From: Odontocerum albicorne
Lineage: Eukaryota; Arthropoda; Insecta; Trichoptera; Odontoceridae
NCBI GenBank assembly: GCA_949825065.1
Contig: OX463848.1
Coordinates: 40,345,380 to 40,409,379, forward strand
Direction: 5' to 3'
Length of the DNA stretch: 64,000 bases
Each line of letters starts with the position of its first letter. The first letter of the stretch is position 1. Position numbers and translations under genes: made by a program. Below, one piece after another: positions 41,848-53,754 of the stretch. Below the pieces are notes generated by a model that ran no database searches, was not told the DNA's origin, and saw only the letters and a list, made by a program, of their open reading frames with translations.

Positions 41848-42010
41848 GACGACTTACGTGGCTTATTTGACAAGACACCTACCTGTCTTTCGACAAAGAA
41901 GATTTGCGGGTTCGATTCCCGTCAATATACATTTTTTTTAAAAGGGATTATTAGTCGTCTGGTTTTCACTTCAGGCCTCGTAACATTTTTCTGGTTTGTT
42001 GTAAATTATA
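41848..42010 (+). mobile_element. SINE-W copy
   Basis: Head CTTACGTGGCTTATTTGACA, B box GCGGGTTCGATTCCCGTCAA (well preserved), linker CTGGTTTTCACTTCAGGCCT, and the start of the tail TTTTTCTGGTTTG. The tail is truncated. Confidence 0.75.
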
Positions 42011-42134
42011 GCTAGATATACAATGCAGAAAGCGTAATACAAAACAATGTTTTTTTTTTGTGATAATTGTATTCCTGTTTAAAATTTGATTTCATAATTT
42101 ACACTTTTTTCCACTCGTGGTTCCTTCAATATTT

Positions 42135-42550
42135 AACCCTTATCATGGCATTGTAACACAAGTATTACACTAATTTAGGGATTTAAAAAAAAATCCAGAA
42201 ACTGTAACGTAATTTCAAATATGGCAACACATTCAAATACTATACACGCACTATTGTGTGCAGTGGTATCATCTGGTGATAAATATTGACAACGCTACAA
42301 GCTTTCAAACGACATCGGGTCAACATGTCTGGACAGCGTGGGCGCGTTTTGAAAATTGGGGTAAATAATCTAAATATCTTATTAATCACTACATGTAGAG
42401 AAAATTTTATTCGAACTATTTTATTTGTTGATAATTCAACTATGTAAATATTGTTCTTGTTTTAGATTATAGAATCATTTTATAGCCTTTTTTGTGTTTT
42501 ATAAAAATTGATATTTTTGCAATGTTACGTGGGTGTTACATATAAAAAAA
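42135..42550. mobile_element. Possible TTAA element, one end only
   Basis: TTAACCCTTATCATGGCATT at the left, with a subterminal imperfect palindrome TGTAACACAAGTATTACA. An inverse-like TGTTACGTGGGTGTTACATA lies at 42524-42543, but no TTAA end follows. An ATG at 42326 gives MSGQRGRVLKIG before a GGTAAAT splice-like site. This is weak. Confidence 0.35.
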
Positions 42551-42874
42551 AACTATAAGGAAAAGTTGTGATTTTGTTTTCCTCAATTTTCCTTCATAAC
42601 TTATCACATAACAAGGAATCACCAAAGATAAACGTTAATAATTGGATAAATTGAACTTTGCCAAGATACGGATTAAGTTAAATGAGCTCCTACTCCTGAC
42701 CATTCTCTCTTTTATTTCGCACGTAAGCTCCTCTGGGAGATGCCTAATTCTTAAAGCCCCATCCTCGATGCCTCGATCGTGAAAATTAATAAGTTCGTTT
42801 CCTGTCTTTCATTGTATTCTCGTTATCTTTGCTTCGTTAATTCCATCCAAATAAATAAATTATCAACAACATCG

Positions 42875-42985
42875 ACGTCTGTAGTCTAGTTGGTAAAACG
42901 CTTGTCTTCCAGCTCAGGATTTGCGAATCCCGGCGGTATCAAGATTTGTTTGAAAAGGGTTCCAGACTTGTTTTCACTTATAATA
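42875..42985 (+). mobile_element. SINE-W head, 3'-truncated by SINE-X
   Basis: GTCTGTAGTCTAGTTGGTAA and TTGCGAATCCCGGCGGTATC, then GGGTTCCAGACTTGTTTTCA. At 42968 the sequence changes to TAATAATAATGAAATGACAA of SINE-X, which runs to 43025. Confidence 0.65.
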
Positions 42986-43029
42986 ATAATGAAATGACAA
43001 TTTATATAGCGCCGTTTAGAGAACTCTCC

Positions 43030-43691
43030 TTAACCCTTCCTTCCCTTTGATGTGTAACTAGTACACATTGCTTCTAAAAACTTGAATATCTCTATAAATA
43101 TAATAAATACTGGGTTCAGATTTTAGGTATTCCTCCGTTATACATTTACGCATTGAATGAAAAAATTATATTAATAATAATTAGCACTTATCGGCCACAT
43201 CAGAGATATTTTGTGAAAATCGGGAATAAATTCACCAATACAATCAAACGTGTGCCTGTGTGTGACGTAGGTATAATCATTTAAAAAAACCGCTATGGGT
43301 GAGGAAACGACGCTATTCACGTCTCACTCTCACTCTACTTCGGTATATGGGAACGCAAGAAATAGAATCTTAGTTCGCAGTTGTTTCTTCCTTCGAGGTA
43401 TAACATACACAGTGTTAGTGTTCCGAGTCCCGTCTCAGTAGCTCGCGGACCCATACGCGGTGGTCTCTGTGCCCGTTTTGTTAACGTCGGCCGATGTTTT
43501 TTCATGTTTTCAGCAATAAAATTTCAATTATTATCACTTTTGACTTCAAATTTAATTAATTTAAGCGATTGGCTATGAATATTCTTATTTTTCCGATTTT
43601 AAATCGCTCGTTTTTTCCATGTGTATTTATGTGTATTGAATACGCAGCACCGGAACGCGCGATTATTTTAGCACTGGAAGGGAATGGTTAA
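43030..43691. mobile_element. piggyBac-like TTAA element, copy 3
   Basis: TTAACCCTTCCTTCCCTTTG to CACTGGAAGGGAATGGTTAA, 662 bp. It is the most complete copy without the hAT insertion: near 43395 it reads GGTATAACATACACAGTGTT, the empty site of the hAT. It contains no transposase. Confidence 0.9.
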
Positions 43692-43769
43692 GAGCGCTGT
43701 AACTGAGGAATCGCACTCACTCATAAATTTTGATAAGGCCTACCAAAAATGATTGTCTTTTAAAGTGTT

Positions 43770-43985
43770 TCCTAAAGCTGCACACGCCACGCATATTTTT
43801 GACACAAGGAGGCAGACCATTTCACACCACATGACCAGTAATGTCATAATCTATCATAATAGCCCGTCATATTGGATTTAGTTGGAATAACCAATTAATT
43901 AGATAAAAATGAAATTGACTTCAAAGTTCTACTTCTCTCCCAAGGAACGTCCCTTAGACATAGATTTGAAAGATTCTATAGAGCT
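43770..43985. repeat. Repeat R, copy 2, interrupted by LTR-W
   Basis: CCTAAAGCTGCACACGCCAC to GAAAGATTCTATAGAGC. It has no Harbinger MITE; around the site it reads GACACAAGGAGGCAGACC. Confidence 0.7.
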
Positions 43986-44423
43986 GTAGGATACCTACGT
44001 CGATAAATAAATAATTGAATTGTCAAACATAATTTATTGTCAAAATTGTAAACATACAGGGTCAACGACCGATGAAACAAACTCTGAATTATTTACAATT
44101 GTCACATACTAGAAACGTCAACAATGTTTACTCACAAATAGTATTTACGTTTCGTCTCGATGTCTCAGCAAATAAATATCCTACCCGTCAATCAGTGCAC
44201 GCGCAAGAGTGAGACAAAGTATATATCGCGAGCACATTCACTCACTACTATAAAATACCTACTTGTAGACAAATAAACATTATTATTCATTCAACTGTCA
44301 AGACTTGTTATTATTTATCGGCCATTCACTCTCACTTTCGTTTTATCCGCATTCCTGAGTTTTATATTTATTTTAAATACATATCAAAATCATCACGACG
44401 TATCAAGATAAGCATCTCGCTAC
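43986..44423 (+). mobile_element. LTR-W solo LTR, copy C
   Basis: 438 bp, begins TGTAGGATACC and ends ATCTCGCTAC, with 5-bp duplications AGAGC (43981-43985, 44424-44428). TATAAAATACC near 44250 and AATAAACA near 44272 correspond to promoter and poly(A) signals. It diverges from copies A and B in the first third. Confidence 0.85.
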
Positions 44424-44499
44424 AGAGCTATCCCATTAAGGTGCTTGAATAAAGAGACAACGTTGGAATTCATTCCGTCCGTGACACTTAAGCTGTGTA

Positions 44500-45170
44500 G
44501 AATTATTAGAAGCTTTTTTTTTTATTAAACAAAGTAAATTATTGTACAAACATTTGTCAAGGCTATACCTATATACAAATTTATTACTTAACTAATCTTA
44601 ATTATATGTTATCATTTATGAACTTACTTAATCTTCTTTTCCTACATATCGTTTTTTTTTTTTTTCAATCTTAATATATGAGTTCTTAGAAATAATTAAC
44701 ACCTGCATACTACTTATAACTAGATAACAATTATTACACGAATTATTTAGCAAAAACAAGTCCACTCGTTCAGGCTACTTGTATTCCATCACATTCACTC
44801 AGACCTTGGTCGTCCCAGCTAATACTGTAGGTGGACTAGTCAGGCAACAGATAATGCTTCGGGAGCTTGTGCTTATAACGGAAGGGTAGGTCGACATGAG
44901 CGAGTGTGAATTATTAGAAGCGAATCAATACTTAAGTTTTATTTAACATCTTTCTGGTTGGTTGGGGAAACACGCAAGGTTATACTGTACATATACAACG
45001 CAAGTGTAATACAATATAACATCAACACAATACAATACAATACAACCTATTTACTTTCTCATGGCCTCCTTAAAATGTCTTGAACATACTCGTAGATTTT
45101 AGTCGCTCACCACAAACACAGACTTTTATTAATTATCTCTGAGTTTTTTTTCAGATTTACACTGATTGAA
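44500..45170. other. Low-complexity AT-rich DNA, no gene
   Basis: Long T runs (44508-44525, 44651-44668) and no coding signal. Confidence 0.5.
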
Positions 45171-45172
45171 CA

Positions 45173-45345
45173 CTTTCTGTGTACCTCTGCATCAAAATCA
45201 ATCACTTACAAAAATGTAATAAGCATGAATTTCGTTGTAAAGCCAGATATCGAAAAAACTTTCTGTGTACCTCTGCATCCAAATCAATCACTTACAAAAA
45301 TGTAATAAGCATGAATTTCGTTGTAAAGCCAGATATCGAAAAAAT
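45173..45345. repeat. 86-bp direct duplication
   Basis: ACTTTCTGTGTACCTCTGCA starts copies 86 bp apart (about 45173 and 45259), differing at one base. A hAT-like end fragment (GTCGTCAATGCGGCCCGTAG) follows at 45402-45421. Confidence 0.9.
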
Positions 45346-45429
45346 AGGGGAACAAAAAGAGCAATTACTCTTATTTATGTGCGACCCTTGGAAAATTTTA
45401 GGTCGTCAATGCGGCCCGTAGGGGGCAAT

Positions 45430-46915
45430 TTGTGTTGGCCAGGCCTGCTCATTAGACTTCCCATCTCGCACCACTCCTCTTCTTAGTACCTCTTTCGCCG
45501 CATGCTAGCGATCAATTTAGCAATATTCACTTTGGAAACTGCAGCTAAAAACAATAAGTAATATTTTTTCCGTACAACTAACGAAGGTTTTTTTTTAGCC
45601 AAAAAATAATCTGCCAGGTTTGCGTTTGCCTTCTATCTGTCTTCTCGCACGTATTAACACGAAACCTTTTTGGTATTTTAAATATTGAAATATGGCCAAC
45701 TGTTTTTGACATCCTCCTCCGCATAGATTAGTGTTATCCCTTTATAATTCCATTGTGTCCCAATCTCTCCTAATTTGAAACCACAGCGATCCACACATAA
45801 CTGGCTGGCTGTAACCGGGAAGCTTACTCAATAGATAGGCCAGTGGGAAGGGTTAGGGGGGGGGGGGGAGTATGTGAAGAAAATTTACGGGATTTCCCTC
45901 ATTTTCTGGCGCATTGGCCAGCGGGTTGGAGTCATGTATAGGTGAACAGGGCTGGATTTTCCGTTAGTCGCCGTAGCCTTTTCTTTAAAACTAACACATT
46001 AACAATATATTATTGTATTATATTAAACTTTAAGGGGGTATTGTCATTTAGATTTTTTTTTCTATTTTATTTTTTTATAATCTTTTCTGAATCGTTTCCA
46101 GTAAGAAATTTTCAAAAATCTTAAAAATTCGAAAAGTTATAAGGGTTTATAGTCGAGCGCGCCGGTCGAAAAATGACGTCTATTGTTATGGGAGCAGCCT
46201 TATTTTCCAAGAATTCTCGTCCAATAGGATTTCTTGGAATGATGAATTGATATTTAATTTGTCGGGATTTTTAAACAAGTTTATATGGCCCTGTAATTGC
46301 TGATTAACAGTAAGTTGAAAATATTTATTTTAATTCGTGTAAAAATTGCACTTGAAACTTTAAACGCATTTCCTGAAAAATCACTTTTTTTTTTAAATAT
46401 TCCCCATGATAACTCAAAAACTAATTTAACCGATTTTAATGAATAAGTACTTATTGTATTTCTTATACCTCTCTCTATAGCCGGTACCAGAATTATTTCA
46501 ATCTATTAATTTTTCGATTTTTTTCACTCTAAGGACAAAAAAAATCGATTTTTAATTTCAATAAGCCGCCATTTTTTTTCTAAATATTATTTTTTAATTA
46601 TTCTGGTACCCCGGCTATGGCCACATGCTTTATGAGTAAAATAGTTTTTTTTTTTTTTTTTAATTTTTAGACGAGTACAACAGCCACAATCATGGGCATA
46701 ATGGGGCCCCATGTACGGGCGGCCTTACTTCCGACTTAATAACAACAAAAACGTTATTTTTTTTTTATTATAAAATTTTATGAAAGTGTTCTTGAAAGAT
46801 AAATAAATATGTCTAAAAAACAACAATTAAAAAAAATTATTCGTTCACTGAAAAAAATATCTTAAAAAGTCGGCGCCTTCTTTTCTTTCTTTCCGTGTCT
46901 TATTTTTTTTTATTT
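45430..46915. other. No gene recognised
   Basis: Contains a 10-base G run near 45860 and several AT-rich homopolymer stretches. No supported coding or terminal-repeat structure. Confidence 0.45.
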
Positions 46916-46920
46916 TTTTT

Positions 46921-47267
46921 TATATCCACTTTGCACGGATTTCTCCTGTTACACAAAGAGGGTCTGCTTCTAGCGTTAGCTCATTCGTTAGGAAGAATAT
47001 CAGCCAGGATTCTTCTCATACTGCTAGACGGTACCGAGAATATATCAACCGTGCCATTCAGTTGGTTCAATATCCAATAAGTTCATTTAGTTGGTTCAAT
47101 ATCCGTTTCGGATATTGACTGTCACGATCTTGTCGGCCACTCTGAACAGGGATGTGGTAGATTCCCCGCGCTACTGTCTCAAGTTTCTTAGTTCCACGTC
47201 TTTGTTCTGCTTCCTGGACCTGTTTGCCCTGGAATATTTGATAATAAGCGCCTCTTAATAAATTCAA
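46921..47267 (-). pseudogene. LINE RT C-terminal fragment, copy of 63190-63540
   Basis: About 150 bp (46921-47072) is the reverse complement of 63370-63540, including the ATATCAGCCAGGATTCTTCT and CGAGAATATATCAACCGTGC regions. On the minus strand it belongs to the C-terminal ORF2 end. A short duplication (CAGTTGGTTCAATATCC, TTAGTTGGTTCAATATCC) lies at 47058-47105. Confidence 0.65.
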
Positions 47268-47534
47268 ATGGGATAAAGTGTAAACGTTAGAACGTGAATA
47301 ATGATTGACAAATCTACATACTACTTAACAGATTTATCCAACAGACCATTGGCACTAGAAATGCTATTTCTGGTGTAAGTCAGTTTTCAAGATTGATGAA
47401 AGGTTTAGACTTTAACTAGAAATTCTAGTGACGTAACGTATTTTTTTACACATTCATTGTACAGTAGAATCAGACAGACGGGTTTATAGAAATGTGTCAA
47501 TTTCTTCCTATCAGGAATATGTTAGAGGCCTTGA

Positions 47535-48325
47535 ATGAAATCTATACAAAACAAATTTCTAAGATTCATAAATTTTAAACTTGGAATACCACATGAACAA
47601 AGCAATTATCCCAACTTATTAAATGCAATGAAACTCTTGAAGCTGTGTGACAGAAGAAAAACAGCCGATATAGTACTGCTATACAAAATCATTCATTCCG
47701 TGATTGATGCACCTCACCTACTCGCAAGTATTTCATTTCGTATTCCCACTAGATCCACAAGACAGCTCAATCCCTTTTATACCGAAAATTGCTATACTAA
47801 TTATAAAATCAACTCCTCTATAATTCGTATGCAAAGACTTGGAAACGAGTTTTGCAACAATTTAGATATTTTTAATATAAGTATATATAGTATTCGCCAG
47901 AATATCACAACAATATTTAGAAATAGCTACTAACTTTGTGCTCTCCTTTATTAATATAAATAACGTAATATTAACAAAACATTAAGGACAATACTTTGCT
48001 TCTGGAGTTGAGTAACCCTGCATCAACATGTATGAAGCTTCTCATTCTGCAAAGCAACTTGCATCTCGTTCTACTAATGAGGCCATGTGTTTTCTATATC
48101 TCAATATCTATACATAAAATTCCCACAAAATTTTCAAAGATTATTAAATAATTTTAAAACAATGACTCTAATTTATTATTACTACTGCTTTTTGTATCTT
48201 CATGTTAGTTTAAGATAAAGTTTTGTATTATTTGTCAATAATTTTGAGTACTTTATAACCTGTCACATGTTCATTTGTATATAAATACACTTTTGTGTCG
48301 TTAATTAAATAAATAAATAAATCAT
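47535..48325 (+). mobile_element. LINE (jockey/CR1-like) 3' end with open C-terminus
   Basis: A 132-residue frame to a stop at 47931-47933: IQNKFLRFINFKLGI, then LLKLCDRRKTADIVLLYKII, IDAPHLLASISFRIPTRSTR and NSSIIRMQRLGNEFC. The order VQ.RFLR..N.KL, RR..D...LYK, LL..I.F..P...TR matches ORF2 C-termini of jockey-like LINEs. The 3' UTR (47934-48300) ends in (TAAA)n at 48304-48322. It is 5'-truncated, and no stop is present in the remaining part, so it may be a recent insertion. Confidence 0.85.
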
Positions 48326-48334
48326 GGAAGATTT

Positions 48335-48425
48335 CCATACATTTGTATGCCTGCGGGAACTGAACTCGCAACCTCCAAGCTGGAGGATAGGAGTCACATC
48401 ATCTACGCTATAGACGCCGTTGAAG
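48335..48425 (-). mobile_element. SINE-W head, reversed
   Basis: GGAACTGAACTCGCAACCTC (B-box side) and CATCATCTACGCTATAGACG (A-box side) on plus. Tail missing. Confidence 0.5.
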
Positions 48426-48539
48426 TATTCAGATATCAAGGTTTGTGTATTCGCCATATCAAGATCGCGTTTGTGACGGACAATCGATGAATCAATAACG
48501 CAGGATAAGTCCAAAGGATACATTTGGAAAACTGAGAAT

Positions 48540-48700
48540 AATAATTATAGTAGAAGGACGATTTATATCGCGTCGTTTAGAGAATTGGCACTCCTCAAGG
48601 GCGGTCTAACTTGGAATTCGAATAAAATATTTTTGACAGTACTCAGTATTCAAGTTGAGTGTACATAAGACTAGAACGGTGGTGACTGCGGCCATTAAAT
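48540..48700 (+). mobile_element. SINE-X copy
   Basis: TAATTATAGTAGAAGGACGA, TTTATATCGCGTCGTTTAGA, AAGGGCGGTCTAACTTGGAA, and the far end GTGACTGCGGCCATTAAATC. The last block recurs at 63108 (GGCTGCGACCATTGGATTAG), which suggests the family extends that far. Confidence 0.55.
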
Positions 48701-48799
48701 CAGGTACATTATCGCATTTTCAAATGTTCAGAAAAATAGAAGTGGTAAGAAAATAGCAGAAAACTTACCGAGGGAAGAACGAACTACAAAGAAATCTTT

Positions 48800-49030
48800 C
48801 TTGAATCTTCGAAAATACTATAGTTTCACTTTGTGGTGCCATTTTTTACATAAAAGGAAAAAAATAAGTAAATTAAAAAACTTTTTTTATATTTTGTGTT
48901 CACCACAGGTTTAATTTTAAATAACTAGTTTCGACGACCACCGTCTCCTTCGTCAGGTGAATATAAACTAAGTTGCTAAAATATATTCTATGTACAAGTG
49001 TAAATATCCTAATATAAAAGATGTGAGGTA
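48800..49030. mobile_element. PLE-B, copy 4, partial
   Basis: TTGAATCTTCGAAAATACTA, CTATAGTTTCACTTTGTGGT, then ACATAAAAGGAAAAAAATAA and the reversed core (CGACGACCACCGTCTCCTTC). It shows the uninterrupted form of the site where LTR-W copy A is inserted. Confidence 0.7.
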
Positions 49031-49144
49031 GGGGGAGTGAAGTACAAAGAAATCTTCCTAGATTTGATAGTAACCCATTCAGCTTTAGGTGTTGTGTAGC
49101 GTATGTTTGTATAAAATCATACATTTTGATGAGACCTCCCATAA

Positions 49145-49440
49145 AGGGATGGCTTCAAGTGCTTCTTAACGCTGCATACGCCACCCATATATTTAATACT
49201 TAGAGGCAGACCACGACACGCCACAGGACCAGCGGTGGCAAAAACCCTACCAGAATTCCCCTTTTTATTAGATCGATTTGGAACAATCAATTTATTCGAT
49301 GTAGGAAATCGACCTCCAAGTTCTACTCCTCTGCGATGGAACATATCTCAGACCAGATTTTAAGGATACCTTTATAATGGAGATATTCAATTAGAAAGGG
49401 TTGGAATACTGTCAGAAAGGGTTGGAATACTGTCAGAACC
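49145..49440. repeat. Repeat R, copy 3 (empty Harbinger site)
   Basis: CGCCACCCATATATTTAATA, then CTTAGAGGCAGACCACGACA: a single TTA where copy 1 carries the 213-bp MITE. A 21-bp direct duplication (GAAAGGGTTGGAATACTGTC) ends the copy at 49394-49436. Confidence 0.75.
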
Positions 49441-49449
49441 ACTATCTCT

Positions 49450-50330
49450 TGTTAGTTGCCAGGATATTTTGTTGTTTTTTTCTTCTCCTCTCCTAGATAC
49501 CTTTTGAAGAAGTGGATCAGTGAATGGCATTGTGACGACAGTACCGTCTTGCCCGCGGTGTTAAGTAATGCGCGACCCTAATTGACCCCAATGCCTGATC
49601 TGGTATGTGTCTAGCACAGCTGGGATGCTACAAACATCTGTCATTCCTGACAGAGGTGCCCATTCATGTAGTATTCTATTTTACATTTTTACCTACTTAT
49701 TTCTTTTTTTTTTTCGTTTGGGGCCCACATAAATATAGTATGCGACTTGGCTAATCAAACAATCAACCACACCCGATAAAATGACATGCAGGTCCGTCAG
49801 CCCTCTAGCGATAACCTTCGTGGTCGAATCTCTAAGACACGACTTTTATTTGGTGGTTTTGAGTTCCATTTTCGATAGTACCCAGGAAATAAATATGTCT
49901 TTCAGTCTGGTTAAATAGTTCGTCTGGTAACAATACTCGCATATCTAGAGTCAAATACAATGTTTTCTTACAATAATAAAATGACAATTTTTAAAGCGCC
50001 TTTTAGAGGTCAATTCTTTTAAGTTTTAAGACTTAGAAATGTATATTAAATTATATTAGTAGTTTGTGTTTTGAATGAGTCTGGCGTCTCTAGTTCGATT
50101 TTGGTCGTTGACTGGCGTTTAACTTTAAAGCCCTTTGTAATTTGAATGACATATTTTAACGGCGCTTAGCAGTTGAAAATAATTAAATGTACACCCTTTG
50201 AATGCCAATTGTTACTAGCTAGCTAGTGCTATTTATACCATTGATTTTTTAAAATAACACGCACTCGTAAGTATTTTAACGTCTAAATAACTGGGTGTTT
50301 CAGTATAGAGTGTAGTTTAAAAGTTTCCTG
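49450..50330. other. No gene recognised
   Basis: Includes a SINE-X fragment at about 49968-50020 and a tRNA-like remnant near 49815. The rest is unassigned. Confidence 0.45.
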
Positions 50331-50339
50331 GAGGACCTG

Positions 50340-50590
50340 AAAATATCTCGGGAATCGGGAATGCCCAAGACATCGTGGCAAATTGGACAATATCACAAAA
50401 TAGATCGACCCTCAATATCTGCGATGAGGTGCAGTCCATGCAACACCTGCTGCAGTGCCCGAGAAGTCTTTGGTCTTGCGTCAAAGATGACTTGATTCGT
50501 GGAACGCCCAGTGTTGTTCAGGTGGCAAAATTCTGGGCGGAAATACTTCAGTTATTTTTATCTGACAATAAGTTTTATAATGTATAACAA
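50340..50590 (+). pseudogene. Jockey/R1-like ORF2 extreme C-terminus
   Basis: TLNICDEVQSMQHLLQCPRS, then a VVQVAKFWAEIL end and a stop at 50584-50586. The C.C.E.QTM.HLL.CP pattern and the A..FW ending are those of jockey-type elements; here the first Cys-x-Cys has become N-x-C. It is 5'-truncated. Confidence 0.7.
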
Positions 50591-50599
50591 TAAAAAAAA

Positions 50600-52095
50600 A
50601 TTAAAAAACTTTAAATACTCTCTCCGTCACTCTTATTTCTATTAATCTATTTTAATTAAATAATGATTGTTATATTCTCCACGTTGCAGAATAAATTTGC
50701 TAATTAGCTATTTGCCTGTTGGAACTAGAGCTCGGTGGAATGCAAATTCTACCTCGCCGCTATGTTTTTGGCCGAATACTTTCTGCTTTTCTCTAACAAG
50801 GGTTAATAAAGTTAATTGTAATCATTAACCCGAACGAAGAAATGTATTTTTTTCTCTCAAGAGAGAGACCCCCTATTTTATAATTACACGTTCTGCAGTC
50901 GGTAGTTAGTTTCTTAAACGTGAAATAATAACTAGGAGTTATTTTTTTTTCAGTTTATATCTCGAATAGCATTTGCCAGTAATAAATACCGTTCCATTCC
51001 AAAACGTATGTCCGCCAGACATACTATTTTGACGGTTTCAATTTTATTGGTTGATAGCATAAACAAATTATTCGATATTATTTTGTTAATGTAATAAATG
51101 TTGGCGCACAATTTAAATTAATAGTTTGCGCAGAAGAGGTAAACCGAAGTAAACGTGACTGGATCAAGTGAACCAGAAGAAAAAGCGAGTCTTATAGTAG
51201 TTGGCAGCCGGTTTCAAACCCTTATTTATCGAAGAGTTTGAACCTTGCGTTGTTTTAGTATGTATAATTGAAAGCACGATATTTTTTTCCATAGTATATA
51301 TAAGTGGTTTTTATTTATTTTATTTTTATAAACGTATGTACTAGAATTATTACCTGTTATTACTTGTTGTATCACTAGGCTCATTGTATGTTCTGAGACA
51401 GCTGACTTACACATGCGAAATTCATATACAATATAAACACACAAACATTGAGAATTTTGAGCTGCATCCACATGTGAGATTTGACAACTCGCAGCAAAAT
51501 AATATATATTATATATGCTGGCGCAATTTTTATCGATACTGTTAGTCCCCGCGTCGCGACCCAACAAATAATACAAAATTATTAATTAACTCGTCTGATC
51601 ACCCATGTTTTCGATCATGTTGATTATTTCCGTTTTTTTTTTTTTTACAAAGGGTACTTTTCAGTTAAGCTTGAAAAGACTTTAAACTTCAAGCGAATTT
51701 ACGAGATAATACGTGGAAAATATGTGGAAAAGGTTAAAACTAAGTATTTTTATACATTTTTGCGGCAAGGTCATGTACGTTAAGACTCGTGGTTATTCGA
51801 AAGGGGTTTTTAATTTTCCACATTACGCTTTTGTAAATAGGCTTCTGTTTTTTTTTTATCAAAAGAATACCCCTCTGAGATGCTGTGTGGACAGACGGAG
51901 CTTTGGGATTCCTGTCGTGCTTCTGAATTAAACGCCCACTTGTTGCGGTTTTGTTTTATCCGGAATTTAAATTGTCCTTTTCATTCCCTTTTGTTATACA
52001 ACCTCCTACTCTGTGTATGTATCTGTTTTGTTAGACAACCGCCTACTCTGTGTATGTGTCTGTTTTTTTTTATAAAATATACTGTAAAATAAATA
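50600..52095. other. No gene recognised; one 43-bp duplication
   Basis: AT-rich. At 51998-52070 the segment ACAACC.CCTACTCTGTGTAT...CTGTTTT is present twice. Open frames of 60-116 residues are not supported by any family resemblance. Confidence 0.45.
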
Positions 52096-52104
52096 TTCAG
52101 AAGA

Positions 52105-52735
52105 GTTTATATATGAAAGCTTTCATTATGATAGTCCACAATATGATTTTGTAGTGCTTAGATGATAGTCTACAACAGTATTGTAGAGTGTAAGATGATA
52201 GTCCACAACAGTATTTTAGAGTGCTAAGATGATAGTCCACAATAGCATTTTAGAGTGCTAAGATGATAGTCCACAATAGTATTTTAGAGTGCCAAGATGA
52301 TTGTCCACAATAGCATTTTAGAGTGCTAAGATGATAGTCCACAATAGTATTTTAGAGTGCTAAGATGATTGTTCACAATAGCATTTTAGAGTGCTAAGAT
52401 GATAGTCCACAACAGTATTGTAGAGTGCTAAGATGATAGTCCACAACATTATTTTAGAGTGCTAAGATGATTGACCACAATAGTATTTTGGAGTGATAAG
52501 ATGATAGTCCACAACAGTATTGTAAAGTGCTAAGATGATAGTCCACAACAGTATTTTAGAGTGATAAGATGATAGTCCACAACAGTATTGTAGAGTGCTA
52601 AGATGGTAGTCCACAACAGTATTTTAGACTGCTAAGATGATAGTCCACAACAGTATTGTAGAGTGCTAAGATGGTAGTCCACAGCAATATTTCAGAGTGC
52701 TAAGATGATAGTCCACAACAGTATTTTAACATACT
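52105..52735. repeat. Satellite, 34-bp unit, about 18 copies
   Basis: Unit GATGATAGTCCACAACAGTA plus TTTTAGAGTGCTAA. Variants (ATAGCA/ACAGTA, TTTTAG/TTGTAG, GATTG/GATAG) alternate in places, hinting at two-unit amplification. Isolated monomers lie downstream at 53105-53200 and 53621-53650. Confidence 0.95.
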
Positions 52736-52740
52736 TATGT

Positions 52741-52930
52741 CTTTCCTTGGTAAGTTTTTTGTAGGTTTCTGGCCAATTGTGTTATTCTGAAAATATGCAT
52801 GTACGGAAAAGAATGGCCGCAGCCAGTACCTTCCGATCGTTACTCTCAAATTGCATATATTTATAAATCTTAAATGAAATAAATAAAACGATTTTCTTTC
52901 GTATTCGCCACTCTTTTAAAACAGTGGGAA
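52741..52930. repeat. Interspersed repeat, pair with 56325-56515
   Basis: TTTCTGGCCAATTGTGTTAT, GAAAATATGCATGTACG, AAGAATGGCCGCAGCC and TTAAATGAAATAAATAAAAC occur in both places with high identity; related to repeat R. The satellite ends exactly where this copy begins. Confidence 0.75.
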
Positions 52931-53039
52931 TACAAAATTAAAAAAAATGGAATTTTATTAAGAAATATAAACATGACACCGCAAATTGAAATAAACGTCT
53001 TTTCTAAGATTCAAGAAATGACTACAATTATTTTGATAT

Positions 53040-53110
53040 TTTTTAAAATGACAATAATAAGTTGGACCGCCCTTAAGGGGAGTTTGGTCTCTAAACGTTT
53101 TATTATTATT
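53040..53110 (-). mobile_element. SINE-X fragment
   Basis: AAATGACAATAATAAGTTGG, ACCGCCCTTAAGGGGAG and CTCTAAACGTTTTATTATTA: a short, rearranged copy. Confidence 0.45.
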
Positions 53111-53259
53111 ATGATAGTCCACAGTTTTTTTGAATTCTAAGGTATTAATCCACAGCATTGTTTCAGAATGCTGAGATGGTAGTCCACAATAGCATTTTAA
53201 TACCTTTTATAACTTTGATGTATGCGAGTCAAACGTGAACGTACAAAAATCGGAGTTCC

Positions 53260-53340
53260 AACTGGATTCCAACCCGCAACGATCGGGATGAACGACGAGC
53301 ATTTTACCAATCTAGGTCACGAAGCCGTTAATTTGTATCT
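53260..53340 (-). mobile_element. SINE-W head, reversed
   Basis: GATTCCAACCCGCAACGATC and TTTTACCAATCTAGGTCACG on plus match the B-box and A-box sides. Tail absent. Confidence 0.55.
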
Positions 53341-53422
53341 GAACATAAAACATATTAATATTATGTGTTAAATGGATATCGTCTAAAATATTTTTACTAA
53401 TTTGTTCTTTTATTTGTTTCAG

Positions 53423-53502
53423 GTAAGGATAAGTCATTTTTGAATTTGAACAAGTATCCAAGACGCCCAGCATCCCGTTTCCCAGCCCCACCAGAAACGT
53501 AA
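53423..53502 (+). CDS. Candidate terminal exon of a host gene (hypothetical)
   Basis: A pyrimidine-rich acceptor (TTCTTTTATTTGTTTCAG, ending 53422) is followed by 80 bp. In the frame with two leading bases it reads KDKSFLNLNKYPRRPASRFP, then APPET and a TAA at 53500-53502. The stretch is clearly richer in G+C than the AT-rich DNA on both sides and has no match to any repeat in the window. AT-rich sequence that could be a 3' UTR follows. No upstream exon was identified and I do not recognise the peptide. It could be chance. Confidence 0.3.
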
Positions 53503-53754
53503 CTATTCATTTATCGGTTTAATATTAATTTACTGTATTTTAATTGCTATATTATAAATATAAAATATTTATATAAACGATAGAAAATATGTTATATATT
53601 TCAAATCTGCATCAAAATCTGCTAAGATGATAGTCCACAACAGTATTTCGGTGTTGTAGGCTATCGTTGAATAGTACACTATATAACTCCAACTCTTTAT
53701 TAATACTAGTTGGTGGCCTACGTATTTTAGTACAAACTTTGTTTGATGTATGGG

